DNA of 64,000 nt from assembly GCF_027460065.1 (NCBI RefSeq), contig NZ_JAPYZZ010000011.1:113480-177479 (forward strand). The letters are read 5' to 3'. Below are positions 10,886 to 19,520 of this stretch, one piece after another (the first letter of the stretch is position 1; the number at the start of each line of letters is the position of its first letter). Source of the DNA: Martinezella rhizogenes. Lineage in GTDB: Bacteria > Pseudomonadota > Alphaproteobacteria > Rhizobiales > Rhizobiaceae. A model generated the notes under the pieces. The model had not been told where the DNA came from. It searched no databases and saw only the letters and a list, made by a program, of their open reading frames with translations. The position numbers and the translations under genes were made by a program.

Positions 10886-10919
10886 AGCAAGATAACCAAA
10901 CTAAAGGAACGGGTTTAAC

Positions 10920-11147
10920 GTGCAGGTACTAGTCCGCGACAATAACGTTGATCAGGCGCTCCGCGCCCTGAAGAAAAAGATGCAGCGCGAAGGCATTTTC
11001 CGTGAAATGAAGATGCGCGATTATTACGAAAAGCCCTCCCAGAAGCGCGCTCGCGAAAAGGCTGAAGCCGTTCGCCGCGTTCGCAAGCTGGCACGCAAGC
11101 GTGCGCAGCGCGAAGGTCTGATTGCGGCCCCGCGCGCGAGCCGTTAA
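10920..11147 (+). CDS. rpsU: 30S ribosomal protein S21
   Basis: 75 aa basic protein of the small ribosomal subunit, with the classic S21 core [18 protein letters not shown] and a basic tail rich in [14 protein letters not shown]. The start is GTG at 10920, preceded by AAAGGAACGGG; no ATG is available at the conserved N-terminus MQVLVRDN, so GTG is the real start. Alphaproteobacteria often carry more than one rpsU, so this may be one of two copies. Confidence 0.95.
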   Translation: MQVLVRDNNVDQALRALKKKMQREGIFREMKMRDYYEKPSQKRAREKAEAVRRVRKLARKRAQREGLIAAPRASR

Positions 11148-11282
11148 TAGGCCGTCTTTTGGACGTTTTTGAATGCTTGTTGGGCGGGGGCGATCAATTC
11201 GCCACCGCTCTTTGTGTTTGTGGCCGGAGACAAATCGTGGGACAACGATTATGAGACCGGCCTGCGAGGGAACCCACACCGA

Positions 11283-12179
11283 ATGATCGCTGTCGACGCC
11301 TGTGTTGTGAAAAACTCCGATGCCTCCACGCGCCGGGTGCCATTGAAAAACAACAGAGGGTTTCGCGCTTCTCTGGTCATCTGCACCGTGCTTGCCGGCC
11401 TTTCCGGCTGTGCGACATCCAACCAAACGGAAGATGTGTTCAGGATCGACCGCGCCCAGGGCTCGCAGGAAAACATCGCCTCGCTCACCTCGGTCATCAA
11501 CGCCAATCCGCAGGATCCGGAAGGTTACAATGTCCGTGGCTCGGCTTATGGCCGCGCCGGCGATTCGCGCCGCGCCATCGAGGACTTCAACAAGGCGCTG
11601 CAGCTGAACCCGCGCTTTTACCAGGCCTATGCCAACCGCGCGCTCGTTTACCGCAATAGCGGACAGCAGCAGCAGGCCCTGCAGGACTACAACGCTGCCC
11701 TGCAGATCAATGCGAGCTATGATGTGGCATTGATCGGCCGCGGTAATCTTTACCGCCAGTCCGGCCGCGTCAACGAAGCCTTCAACGATTTCTCCCGCGC
11801 CATCGAGCTGGAAACCACCGATGGACGCGCATGGCACAATCGCGGCCTGATCTACCAGCTGCGCAACCAGCACGCCCAGGCGATCGAGGACTTCTCCAAG
11901 GCAATCTCGCTGTCGTCGACATCGCCCGAGCCCTATAATGGCCGCGGCCTTTCTTATGTCGCGCTGAACGACGACGAAAATGCCTTTGCCGATTTCAACC
12001 ACGCCATTTCGCTTGACGACAAGGTGGCGGAATCCTGGGCCAATCAGGCGCTGGTCTATGAGCGCCGCGGTGACATGGCCAAGGCCGCAAAGTCCTATTC
12101 GCACGCAGCGCGGCTGGACCCGAAATACAAGCCGGCGCTTGACGGCGTTGCACGCACGCGCGGCGCCAGCGCGTCCTGA
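11283..12179 (+). CDS. TPR-repeat lipoprotein
   Basis: Predicted lipoprotein with about six tandem tetratricopeptide repeats. With ATG 11283 the product is 298 aa and the lipobox LSGC puts the acylated cysteine at residue 43. That leaves a long N-terminus before the hydrophobic segment LVICTVLAGLSGC; a GTG at 11337 (VPLKNNRG) would give a more usual signal length. Each 34-residue unit shows the pattern W/Y-N-R-G/A...Y...A/G-I-DF-KAI-L-P. Such proteins usually act as scaffolds at the envelope; the partner is unknown. A perfect terminator follows. Confidence 0.85.
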   Translation: MIAVDACVVKNSDASTRRVPLKNNRGFRASLVICTVLAGLSGCATSNQTEDVFRIDRAQGSQENIASLTSVINANPQDPEGYNVRGSAYGRAGDSRRAIEDFNKALQLNPRFYQAYANRALVYRNSGQQQQALQDYNAALQINASYDVALIGRGNLYRQSGRVNEAFNDFSRAIELETTDGRAWHNRGLIYQLRNQHAQAIEDFSKAISLSSTSPEPYNGRGLSYVALNDDENAFADFNHAISLDDKVAESWANQALVYERRGDMAKAAKSYSHAARLDPKYKPALDGVARTRGASAS

Positions 12180-12194
12180 TCAAACAGGCACGAA

Positions 12195-12232
12195 TAAAAA
12201 AGCCGGCGGGTGTCTCACCCGCCGGCTTTTTT
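12195..12232. terminator. Bidirectional rho-independent terminator
   Basis: A perfect 12-bp stem (12201-12212 with 12216-12227) and a 3-base loop, flanked by six A on the left and six T on the right. It can therefore stop both the rightward TPR lipoprotein transcript and the leftward DUF6074-like gene, which converge here. Confidence 0.9.
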
Positions 12233-12251
12233 AATGGCACCGAAAGCGCCT

Positions 12252-12548
12252 TCAATGGCTGTCGCGGCGCGCTTCGTGTGTGGCGTCGCCCGCCCACAAT
12301 TCCGCCTGCACCGCGTTTTGAAACTCCATGACCTCGCGCCGCATGGCGGCGTCCTCATAACCAAGCGCCATCAGGCGGGCGGCCAGCTCACGGCACTCCG
12401 TACGCCAGAAATCATTCGCCTCCACACCATGCAGCCGGTCGAGCATGGTTGCACATCGTTTTACGTCGGCAATGCGGTTCTTTGCCGGAAAGGCGATTAC
12501 TTCTGAACTCGTTGTCACGCGGGCACCTTGCTCTTGCTGAGGAATCAA
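12252..12548 (-). CDS. DUF6074-like small rhizobial protein
   Basis: Up to 98 aa. It has an IAFPAKNRIADVKRCA segment followed by FWRTECRELAARLMALGY, which I associate with the rhizobial DUF6074 group (small acidic-basic soluble proteins of unknown function). The N-terminal MIPQQEQGAR may not be translated: a GTG at 12518 (VTTSSEVIAF) matches the conserved start better. It is monocistronic and shares a bidirectional terminator with the TPR gene. The family assignment is from memory. Confidence 0.6.
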   Translation of the reverse strand: MIPQQEQGARVTTSSEVIAFPAKNRIADVKRCATMLDRLHGVEANDFWRTECRELAARLMALGYEDAAMRREVMEFQNAVQAELWAGDATHEARRDSH

Positions 12549-12861
12549 TACCGACTTTTTAAAGGCGAGATGGTTAACGAAGTCTGCAGAGGGCGTAAGA
12601 CAGCCGGTAATCGCTGCATGAGAACGATTTCATGCCCCTCAGAAGCATGAAACCACGTTATGCGGCAGCCCCGATTGGGGGGAAGTCACCGATTACCAAG
12701 GAATTTACCAATCCAGATTACCGAAATTTCATGCGGCTGGAGTTAGAAGAAGTATATATGTGTGTTGAAACAACACCGGTCTCATCGTATATTTCTTGCA
12801 AAGAAAAAAAATGCCGCAGCGCAGCCAAAAACGGAGAAATCGTTCTCGGGAGGAGAGCACC
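12549..12861. other. Intergenic region upstream of exoX
   Basis: 313 bases holding the divergent promoters of the DUF6074-like gene and exoX. A short rightward open frame at 12632-12892 lacks coding character and overlaps the exoX start in another frame. The exoX promoter is listed separately; nothing else stands out. Confidence 0.5.
12765..12793 (+). promoter_or_regulatory. Putative sigma-70 promoter of exoX
   Basis: TTGAAA (12765-12770), a 17-base spacer and TATATT (12788-12793) make a near-consensus promoter about 69 bases upstream of the exoX ATG. The region is A/T-rich compared with its surroundings. No operator palindrome is seen over it. Confidence 0.55.
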
Positions 12862-13140
12862 ATGTATGCACCTCGTGTTTTTTTCAGCATGATCGGTGCA
12901 TTGCTTGCTTTTGCGGTTGCCACATACTTCATCCACGGATCGTTCTATACGGCCTTCATCCAGACCCTCATCTGTGCCGTCATTCTGCAAGTCGGTTATT
13001 TTATTGGTATTCTGGTTCTTGTCAGCAGGGAAAAACGGCGGATGCGAGAAACCTTCTCGCTGGATCGTAACGCCGAGACAATGACGACGGACACGGTCAA
13101 AAGCGCCCCGCCGCACGGTGCCAAACTGACCGATATGTGA
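12862..13140 (+). CDS. exoX: Exopolysaccharide production repressor ExoX
   Basis: 92 aa small inner-membrane protein. In rhizobia ExoX lowers succinoglycan production post-translationally, probably by acting on the ExoY galactosyl-transferase. The sequence starts MYAPRVFFSMIGALL and has two membrane segments (about residues 7-25 and 30-55) followed by a short charged tail. ATG 12862 has a strong GGGAGGAGAG ribosome site; the in-frame extension to 12796 is not needed. It is followed by exoU after 109 bases. exoY is not in this window, so the repressor and its presumed target are unlinked here. Confidence 0.85.
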   Translation: MYAPRVFFSMIGALLAFAVATYFIHGSFYTAFIQTLICAVILQVGYFIGILVLVSREKRRMRETFSLDRNAETMTTDTVKSAPPHGAKLTDM

Positions 13141-13249
13141 GCTTTTAAGAAGATTCATTTATTGCGTCGCAAAAAATCGCTTGCATCCACACCCATGACA
13201 CTTTCTGCTGGCCAAATCCTGACGGTTGGTCAAAGCAGAAGGACAACAC

Positions 13250-14239
13250 ATGGTGAGTGGTTCACAGCCCATTTGCGTCATCATCGCTGCGAAAAACGCA
13301 TCCGAAACAATCGATATCGCCATTCGCTCCGCACTTGTGGAACCTGAAGTCGGCGAGGTCGTGGTGATCGACGACGGTTCGACCGATACGACAAGCGATG
13401 TGGCCCATGCTGCGGATGACGGCACGGGGCGGCTCCGGGTTGTGCGATTCGACGTCAATCGTGGTCCTTCGGCTGCGCGCAACCATGCAATCTCGATTTC
13501 CTCTGCCCCGCTCATCAGCATTCTCGATGCGGACGATTTCTTTTTCCGCGGTCGTTTTGCCGCCATGCTGGCCGATGACGAATGGGACCTGGTGGCCGAT
13601 AATATTGCCTTCATCCAGCAATCGGTTCCCGGCGCATCCTCCATGCAGCCGGCCCGCTTCGAACCGCAGGCAAGGTATCTGTCGCTCACGGAATTCGTGG
13701 AGGGCAATATTTCCAGACCCGGTGTGGAACGCGGAGAAACCGGGTTTCTGAAACCGGTGATACGCCGCGCTTTTCTGGACAAACATGCGCTGCGTTATGA
13801 TGAGGGCCTGCGACTCGGCGAGGATTACGAACTTTACGTGCGGGCTCTTGCCGCCGGCGCGCGTTACAAGGTTATCCGCCATTGCGGTTACGGCGCAATC
13901 GTTCGCGGCAACTCCCTGAGCGGCCGCCATCGCACGGAAGATCTTCGTCGTTTATACGAGGCGGATAAGGCCATTCTGGCCGGCTGCCAGCTATCCGCCG
14001 AGGAAAAGGCGATCCTGCGCGAGCATGAAAAACACATCCGCGCCAAATTCGAGCTTCGCCATTTTCTCGATGCAAAAAAGCAGAAAGGCATGGGCGGCGC
14101 GCTGAGCCATGCGCTTACGCGACTGCCGGCCCTGCCCGCCATCACGCGCGGCATCTGGAGCGACAAGACTGCCCGCTTCCGGAAAACGCCGCCGGTGCGG
14201 GATGTGCGTTATCTGCTGGATGGCACGCTGGTTTCGTGA
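13250..14239 (+). CDS. exoU: Glycosyltransferase family 2, succinoglycan glucosyltransferase ExoU
   Basis: 329 aa GT-A enzyme, cytoplasmic face. The N-terminus CVIIAAKNASETIDIAIRSA, the VVVIDDGSTDTT motif and the metal site ILDADDFF are typical of GT2. In S. meliloti ExoU adds a side-chain glucose of the succinoglycan octasaccharide, and the assignment here rests on its place between exoX and exoV and on family resemblance. ATG 13250 follows AGAAGGACAACAC; an upstream in-frame ATG at 13226 is less likely. Confidence 0.8.
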   Translation: MVSGSQPICVIIAAKNASETIDIAIRSALVEPEVGEVVVIDDGSTDTTSDVAHAADDGTGRLRVVRFDVNRGPSAARNHAISISSAPLISILDADDFFFRGRFAAMLADDEWDLVADNIAFIQQSVPGASSMQPARFEPQARYLSLTEFVEGNISRPGVERGETGFLKPVIRRAFLDKHALRYDEGLRLGEDYELYVRALAAGARYKVIRHCGYGAIVRGNSLSGRHRTEDLRRLYEADKAILAGCQLSAEEKAILREHEKHIRAKFELRHFLDAKKQKGMGGALSHALTRLPALPAITRGIWSDKTARFRKTPPVRDVRYLLDGTLVS

Positions 14240-14270
14240 GGGAAAAGGCGACCTCCGCCAATTTCTCACC

Positions 14271-14355
14271 GTCATCCTCGGGCTTGTCCCGAGGATCTAC
14301 TCACGTATCGTATGATCGGTCGGTTGCAGATGCTCGGGACAGGCCCGAGCATGAC
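14271..14355. repeat. Inverted pair of palindromic (REP-like) units
   Basis: Two 27-base units face each other at 14271-14297 and about 14329-14355. Each is itself a hairpin: CCTCGGG...CCCGAGG in the first and GCTCGGG...CCCGAGC in the second. The second unit is the reverse complement of the first with about three differences. This is the arrangement of rhizobial REP/BIME-type intergenic elements. It sits between the convergent exoU and exoV genes. Confidence 0.75.
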
Positions 14356-14368
14356 GATAGAGACCCTA

Positions 14369-14384
14369 GAGGATGGCCATCCTC
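14369..14384. repeat. 16-base perfect palindrome
   Basis: GAGGATGGCCATCCTC reads the same on both strands. It lies between the REP-like pair and the exoV terminator. It may be part of the same intergenic element; the function is unknown. Confidence 0.4.
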
Positions 14385-14392
14385 AAGAGAAG

Positions 14393-14414
14393 GCGGCAGA
14401 AAACTCCCTGCCGC
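14393..14414 (-). terminator. Likely terminator of exoV
   Basis: GCGGCAG and CTGCCGC form a 7-bp stem with an 8-base loop, 16 bases past the exoV stop. On the minus strand it is followed by a pyrimidine-rich CTTCTCTTG, a weak T-tract. Confidence 0.5.
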
Positions 14415-14429
14415 ATCCACTCTTCACCC

Positions 14430-15383
14430 TCACAGATAATCCCGCTTCACCGTTTCCAGAACGGCGGCGAAACGCTCTTTGCGCTCCTCCAACCGGCCAT
14501 CCGGGCTGAGGCGCGGTTCTGCGCGGCTTGCCTGCCAGAGTGCCAGCGTGGAAGGTGCGGCCAGCACCTGCTTGGCCAGTTTGCGCAACGACCGGGACTG
14601 GGTTTCCTGCGGCCGCACCAGTACATCACCCTCATGCGCCGGGACGGAACCGGTCTCGGCAATGACAGGGGCTGACGGCGACGGGAAACTCATGCCCCAG
14701 AAACGCGACCCCTTTTTCGCGGCCTCGGCGCGGGTGGAGACCGGAACATAACGCGGCTGATAGTCTACACCCACGCTGCCGGCCCAGTCGCTCCATTTGA
14801 AGCTGTTGATCGACGGCGAGGTGCTGACCGCGACCCACGGCACGCGGAAGGCATCGGCAAGGATTGCGCCGTGCATGGATTCGGCCACGATGAATTCCGA
14901 CTGGGCGATGGCGCGGATAACCGCTTTCGCCTCGCCACGCGGGTCGAGATAGGTCAACCCCGCCGGTTCGCACACGGTTTCCCACATGCCGAATTCCGCC
15001 GATTCCCAATGGGGAACGAAGGTCTTCTTGTAAAGCTTGGGCAGACCTTTGAAGTCTGGCATCTCGGTGACCATGACGGCCGGATCGACGATGCCCTTTT
15101 CGGGCGCAAGCCCCAGCTTGGCCGCGGTTTTTTCGCCACGCACGCAACGGATATCCCAGAACTCGGTGCTGGTATCCGGCACCGCGCCATAACCATAACC
15201 GCTGCCGATCACCAGCTTGCGCTGTTTTCCGGGCAGAAGAACATCGTTCAGGACAGTGCCGACGCCGACCAGCATGACGTCGTCATGCACATCGCGAAGG
15301 CCGGGGAGCAGAAAATCCCACAGCCACAGGTTGAGATCGTCACCAAAATTTCCATGATGAGATTCCCAGTGGTAAGGTTTCAT
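14430..15383 (-). CDS. exoV: Succinoglycan pyruvyltransferase ExoV
   Basis: 317 aa polysaccharide pyruvyl transferase family protein that would put the pyruvate ketal on the terminal side-chain glucose using PEP. The family start MKPYHWESHHGNFGDDLNLW is clear, as are LVGVGTVLN, VIGSGYGYG and the C-terminal VAESMHGAILADAFRVPW, where the ESMHGAIL block is the hallmark of this family. It lies 51 bases downstream of exoW on the same strand, so exoW-exoV is an operon transcribed against the neighbouring genes. Confidence 0.9.
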   Translation of the reverse strand: MKPYHWESHHGNFGDDLNLWLWDFLLPGLRDVHDDVMLVGVGTVLNDVLLPGKQRKLVIGSGYGYGAVPDTSTEFWDIRCVRGEKTAAKLGLAPEKGIVDPAVMVTEMPDFKGLPKLYKKTFVPHWESAEFGMWETVCEPAGLTYLDPRGEAKAVIRAIAQSEFIVAESMHGAILADAFRVPWVAVSTSPSINSFKWSDWAGSVGVDYQPRYVPVSTRAEAAKKGSRFWGMSFPSPSAPVIAETGSVPAHEGDVLVRPQETQSRSLRKLAKQVLAAPSTLALWQASRAEPRLSPDGRLEERKERFAAVLETVKRDYL

Positions 15384-15434
15384 GAGGTCACTCCTGGGTA
15401 AAAAACATATAAATTCTTGCGGGCGAGAATTCGC

Positions 15435-16400
15435 TCATCTCGAGCGGACGATTTTTCCCGCACCGAGTTCGAAAGCGGCGCGCAGCAGTGCGGGATCACG
15501 CATCGCCCATTTGAACAGCAGCCCGAATTGGGGTGCCCTGCGCCGTTTCAGATTGCCCGCCTGACTCCACAGCGCCTGTTTACGGGCCGTGTTTTTATAG
15601 GAAGCGATAGACGCCACATCGGCCGGTCGGCGTGAAAAACGCCCCTCCAGCGTATCGAGCGCCACCCAGGTATTGAACTGCTGGCGCAGGAATTCCGGCG
15701 AGGTATTGTCGATGCTGTGGAAGATATTGACGCCCATCCCGCGCATTGCACCGGCATCGTCACATAGAAGCGTGCGCTTCGATGCAAGGATGCAATCACA
15801 GAAAAACAGAACATCTTCCGCCGCCAGACGAAGCGCCGGATCGAAGCGGATCTTTTCAAAAAGAGGCCGTCCGATCACCATGCAGGAGAGATGCAGGAAG
15901 CTCCAGTTGCGCAGCATGACGCTGGCGAGATCCGGCAGTTCGATCACCAGCGGCTTCTCGGAAAGCCTTGCCGCACCCTCATTCTTCTCCAGCTCGGAAA
16001 TGGCGAAATGATAATAAAATTCGTCACTTGCCTGCATGGATGCCCAGTAGCACTCGCCGCCATAGGTCTTGAGAGAGAAGGCCGCATTGCGCAGATGGTC
16101 GGGTGTCCACATATCGTCGGAATCGAGAAAGGCGACATAGTCGGTGCCATCAGGCACATGGTCGAGACCGGTGTTGCGCGCACCGCCCGGGCCGGCATTG
16201 GCCTGTTTAATGACGATAATCCGGTCTTTCTGTTCTTGCGAAAGTTCCGCAAGTTCCTTGTCGATCGGGTATGGCGATTCGTCATCGACGATGACAAGAT
16301 CGAAGTCTTGGTAAGTCTGCGCAAAAACCGATGCGAGTGCACGTCCCAAGACACCGTGCTGCTTTTGGTAATAGGGAATGACGACAGTAAATCTTGCCAT
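15435..16400 (-). CDS. exoW: Glycosyltransferase family 2, succinoglycan glucosyltransferase ExoW
   Basis: 321 aa GT-A enzyme with FTVVIPYYQKQHGVLGRALAS at the N-terminus, FDLVIVDDESP, and the metal-binding FLDSDDMW. ExoW of S. meliloti adds the last side-chain glucose in beta-1,3 linkage; this assignment follows synteny (exoW-exoV pair next to exoT). ATG 16400 gives the conserved MARFTVVIPYY start; the frame is open eight codons further. It is divergent from exoT across 117 bases. Confidence 0.82.
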   Translation of the reverse strand: MARFTVVIPYYQKQHGVLGRALASVFAQTYQDFDLVIVDDESPYPIDKELAELSQEQKDRIIVIKQANAGPGGARNTGLDHVPDGTDYVAFLDSDDMWTPDHLRNAAFSLKTYGGECYWASMQASDEFYYHFAISELEKNEGAARLSEKPLVIELPDLASVMLRNWSFLHLSCMVIGRPLFEKIRFDPALRLAAEDVLFFCDCILASKRTLLCDDAGAMRGMGVNIFHSIDNTSPEFLRQQFNTWVALDTLEGRFSRRPADVASIASYKNTARKQALWSQAGNLKRRRAPQFGLLFKWAMRDPALLRAAFELGAGKIVRSR

Positions 16401-16517
16401 TGTTTCGCCCCTTGCGTTGATCAAGAAGTGTCGGGCCCGATCCTAAAAGCGGCCCCGATGGTATCGGCAACTCCCAACCGGCTTCCTCCCGCCGGCCTCC
16501 AGAAACAGGATGCTTGT

Positions 16518-17996
16518 ATGCCCCCAGCGCCAAATGTAAAGACCATCACCACGAATGTCGGCTGGAGCGTTTTATCAAAAACAGGGACATTCGGGCTTAA
16601 GTTTGTCACGGTCCCCATCCTCGCACGTCTCCTCTCTCCGGAAGAATTCGGGGTGGTGGCGGTAGGACTAACGGTTGTACAGTTCCTGACCATGATCGCC
16701 GGCGCGGGACTGACCTCGGCGCTGATCGTCGAGAAGGAAGAGGATATGGAGACGATCCATACCGTCTTCTGGGCCAATCTGGCGATTTCCTGCACCATGG
16801 CCGCCGTGCTCTACATCTTCGCGGAATTTTTCGGCGGGCTGCTGGGAGCGGTGGAAAGCGCTTACCTGCTGCGCATCATGGCCTTCCTCATTCCGCTGCA
16901 GCTGGCCGGCGATGTCGCCTATTCGCTCTTGGCCCGGCGCATGAATTTCAGCAAGGACGCCGTGTGGAGCATGGCTTCGGAAAGCATTGCGGCAGTCGTT
17001 GCCGTGGCTCTGGCGCTTCTCGGCTTCGGCGTCTGGGCGCTCATCATCCAGCTTTTTGCCGCGGCCCTCATCCGGCTTATCGGTCTTTATGCCGTCTCGC
17101 GCTATTGCCCGCGTTTCGTCATGAAACCGCGCCGGCTGGTGCCGCTTCTCGGCTTCAGCTCCGGGCTGATGGGCTCGGAAATCGCCAATTTCGTTACCTT
17201 CCAGTCACCGATGGTGGTGATCGCCCGGCATCTCGGCCTTGCCGATGCCGGCGCCTATTCCGCCTCCAACCGTTTTGCGAGCATCCCCAATCAGGTGGTT
17301 CTGTCGGCCGTCATGGGTGTTCTGTTTCCGGCCTTCAGCCGCATGATGGACGATCCCCAGCGCCGCCGCGATGCCCTGATGTTCAGCACGCAGGTGCTGA
17401 CCGTGCTGCTCGCGCCGATGATGTTCGGCCTCTGGGCCGTGGCCGAACCGGCCATGCTTGTCATCTTCGGGCAGAACTGGGCCTATGCCTGGCCGGTTCT
17501 CGGTCTTCTTGCCCTTTCCAAGGCCATTCTCACACCCTGCAGTACCTTCATCCCCTATCTCAAAGGGGCTGGTTACGGCCGCGTGCTTTTCTGGTCGGCG
17601 ACGGTCCGCGCTATCGTCACCACGGTTGCGGTGTGGCTCGCCGCCCTTTATGGCACGCTGATCGACGCCATGGTGTGGCTCTGCATCGTCAATGCGGTGA
17701 CGCTGGTCGCCTATTCCTGGGCCGTATTCAAGGCAAGCGACACGCCGTTTTTCCGCGGCCTCTATGTCAGCAGCAGGCCGATGATCGCGGCGCTGATCAT
17801 GGCCGTTGCGGTGCGTTATCTGCTTCACGCCCTTTCCGGTCATATCCCGAGCGCCAGCCTCCAGGTCCTCGTCGGCGCTGCCGTGGGTGGCGTCATCTAT
17901 GGCGTCCTGATCCTGCTGACCGAACGGGCGCTGCTTGGAAAAATCCTTGGAATGGTGAAGTCACGGCGCATGCGCGACACCGCAACCCAAGGTTAG
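16518..17996 (+). CDS. exoT: Wzx-type flippase ExoT
   Basis: 492 aa polytopic membrane protein of the polysaccharide flippase (MOP) superfamily, which moves the completed lipid-linked octasaccharide to the periplasm. The start MPPAPNVKTITTNVGWSVLS and LARLLSPEEFGVVAVGLTVV are typical of Wzx/LPS flippases, and about 12-14 hydrophobic segments follow. The open frame extends back to 15891, antisense to exoW, and is rejected. The length is close to the ExoT family. Confidence 0.88.
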   Translation: MPPAPNVKTITTNVGWSVLSKTGTFGLKFVTVPILARLLSPEEFGVVAVGLTVVQFLTMIAGAGLTSALIVEKEEDMETIHTVFWANLAISCTMAAVLYIFAEFFGGLLGAVESAYLLRIMAFLIPLQLAGDVAYSLLARRMNFSKDAVWSMASESIAAVVAVALALLGFGVWALIIQLFAAALIRLIGLYAVSRYCPRFVMKPRRLVPLLGFSSGLMGSEIANFVTFQSPMVVIARHLGLADAGAYSASNRFASIPNQVVLSAVMGVLFPAFSRMMDDPQRRRDALMFSTQVLTVLLAPMMFGLWAVAEPAMLVIFGQNWAYAWPVLGLLALSKAILTPCSTFIPYLKGAGYGRVLFWSATVRAIVTTVAVWLAALYGTLIDAMVWLCIVNAVTLVAYSWAVFKASDTPFFRGLYVSSRPMIAALIMAVAVRYLLHALSGHIPSASLQVLVGAAVGGVIYGVLILLTERALLGKILGMVKSRRMRDTATQG

Positions 17997-18367
17997 AAAT
18001 TTACTCGGAAAATACGCCTCATTTCCGCCGTTAACCGGTCCTTACCGCGGCAACCCCCTCCGCCGCGGCAAGGCCGGACACCGCTGTTTTTGCAGCGCAG
18101 CATCACGGCAAATGACAATTCCACACAGTTCAGAGATTTTTAACGACGGCTAAATTTCAAAAAAATCATTTAATTTCATTTACTTGACTTTTCATGACGA
18201 CAAAAATGGCTAAAACGCCAGACATTCACCCGCAAAATCTAAGCTTGTGTTTTTCCCGCGTCGCCACATTTTATCCCAAAGTCGAAACCAGACTTTCCAG
18301 TGCGGGCTTAAGTTCGCTCTGGTTGCAACGCGGCGTGGGGAGACGCCGCCCAATAGGGGTGACTGAT
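17997..18367. other. exoT-exoH intergenic region
   Basis: 371 bases without a convincing gene; the in-frame extension of exoH to 18194 is low-complexity and begins in an A/T-rich stretch (about 18150-18190) that looks like promoter DNA, with TTGACT at 18184. Two hairpins are visible: CCGCGGC/GCCGCGG around 18047-18070 just after exoT, and GCGGCGT/ACGCCGC at 18330-18349 just before the exoH ribosome site. In S. meliloti exoI sits in this position; no nuclease gene is present here. Confidence 0.55.
18330..18349 (+). promoter_or_regulatory. Hairpin in exoH leader
   Basis: A perfect 7-bp G/C stem with a 6-base GGGGAG loop, ending about 18 bases before the GTG start of exoH. There is no T-tract. 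It could limit or time translation of the long exoH-exoO operon, or protect a processed 5' end. Confidence 0.4.
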
Positions 18368-19516
18368 GTGACTGTCGATCAGAACCTATCCTCCCGTATC
18401 AATTTGATGCGCATATTGCTGATATCGGGGATCGTGTTCGTTCATGTGCCGCACGATGCCGAAACCAGCCCGTTTCTCGGCCTATACGGCTTCTTCGACT
18501 GGCTGCGGGTTTTCCTCGGCGATGCGCTGTTCCGCATCGGCGTGCCCTGTCTCAGCGCCATTTCCGGTTACCTGCTGTTTCGTCGCGGCATGAGCAGTTT
18601 CGATTATCCGGCGACGATCCGTTCCAAGTCTAAAACCGTGCTTTTACCCTTCCTGCTGTGGAATGGTGCGCTGTTTGCCGTTGTGCTGCTGGTACAGCTG
18701 TTCGATGTCGGCGTGGGTTATTTCCCCGATCTCTGGAACGCCAGCCCGCGTGAAATCATCAGCCACGGAACGGCGCTCGAGGAGCTGCCGGTGAATGTGC
18801 CGCTGTATTTCCTGCGTGATCTTTTCGTCTGTATCCTGCTGTCGCCGGTGCTCGCCTTTCTGATGCGCCGTTTCGCGCTGCCGACGCTGGCGATCCTGCT
18901 CATCATCACCGCCATGCCAGATCTCACGATCTTTATCGTCCAGAAAAAATCCATCCTCTTCAGCTTTTCGCTCGGCATTGCGCTCGCGCTGCACCGGGTC
19001 GATGTCAAGGCGCTCGATCCCTATGCCCTGCCGATCATGGTGCTGACCTTCGCCGCCTCCGCCATGCTGGCGACCTGCCTTTATTTCACCGGCCCGGAAT
19101 TCACCTTCTGGCTCAACATGTCGCGCAATCTGCTCGCGGTCTTCGGCGCGCTCGGTTTCTGGGTCTCTTCCTCCCTCCTGATCCGCAGCCGGCTTGGCCA
19201 GCGGCTTGCCGACACCGGCAGCCTGAGTTTCTGGATTTTCTGCGCCCACTATCCGTTGCTCGTCATCATGTGGATGGTTTGGAACAAGGGCGGACCGGAT
19301 TTCTATCCCGCCTTCTATATCAGCGCGACACTTTCCGCCTTCGTCATTCTGGTGATCAGCAACGCCCAGATCCGCAAATACCTGCCAGCCATTTATGGCG
19401 TACTGACGGGAAGCCGTAACAGCAAACGCAAAACGCAAGCCGATTTTGCAGCCAAACGGAGTTCCATCATCGGCCCGCCCACATCCGAAACGCTTTATTC
19501 GCAACGACAGAGGTGA
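18368..19516 (+). CDS. exoH: Succinoglycan succinyltransferase ExoH (acyltransferase 3 family)
   Basis: 382 aa integral membrane acyltransferase, about ten hydrophobic segments. It would add the succinyl group that lets the polymer be cleaved to low-molecular-weight forms. The N-terminal SSRINLMRILLISGIVFVHV has the R/H pattern of acyltransferase 3 proteins. GTG 18368 is preceded by AGGGGTGACT; GTG 18359 is an alternative. exoK starts only 4 bases after its stop, so the two are coupled. Confidence 0.82.
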   Translation: MTVDQNLSSRINLMRILLISGIVFVHVPHDAETSPFLGLYGFFDWLRVFLGDALFRIGVPCLSAISGYLLFRRGMSSFDYPATIRSKSKTVLLPFLLWNGALFAVVLLVQLFDVGVGYFPDLWNASPREIISHGTALEELPVNVPLYFLRDLFVCILLSPVLAFLMRRFALPTLAILLIITAMPDLTIFIVQKKSILFSFSLGIALALHRVDVKALDPYALPIMVLTFAASAMLATCLYFTGPEFTFWLNMSRNLLAVFGALGFWVSSSLLIRSRLGQRLADTGSLSFWIFCAHYPLLVIMWMVWNKGGPDFYPAFYISATLSAFVILVISNAQIRKYLPAIYGVLTGSRNSKRKTQADFAAKRSSIIGPPTSETLYSQRQR

Positions 19517-19520
19517 ACCA

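Larger units (their letters stand above)
10604..10919. other. soxB-rpsU divergent intergenic region
   Basis: 316 bases without a gene, so it must hold the promoters of the leftward sox operon and the rightward rpsU. Two structures stand out and are listed separately: a 14-base palindrome at 10700-10713 and an rpsU leader hairpin at 10864-10885. I see no riboswitch fold that I can name and no clear -35/-10 pair. Confidence 0.6.

Noticed and set aside
10604..10919. Possible glycine or folate riboswitch before soxB
   Set aside because: I searched by eye for conserved riboswitch cores and found none; only a palindrome typical of a protein operator.
12632..12892. 86-codon open frame upstream of exoX
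   Set aside because: It has no ribosome site, overlaps the exoX start in another frame and covers the exoX promoter.
15891..16517. N-terminal extension of exoT by 209 codons
   Set aside because: It runs antisense through exoW; the family N-terminus begins at ATG 16518.
18194..18367. N-terminal extension of exoH
   Set aside because: It begins in A/T-rich promoter-like DNA and does not look like a protein; GTG 18368 has a ribosome site and gives the family length.
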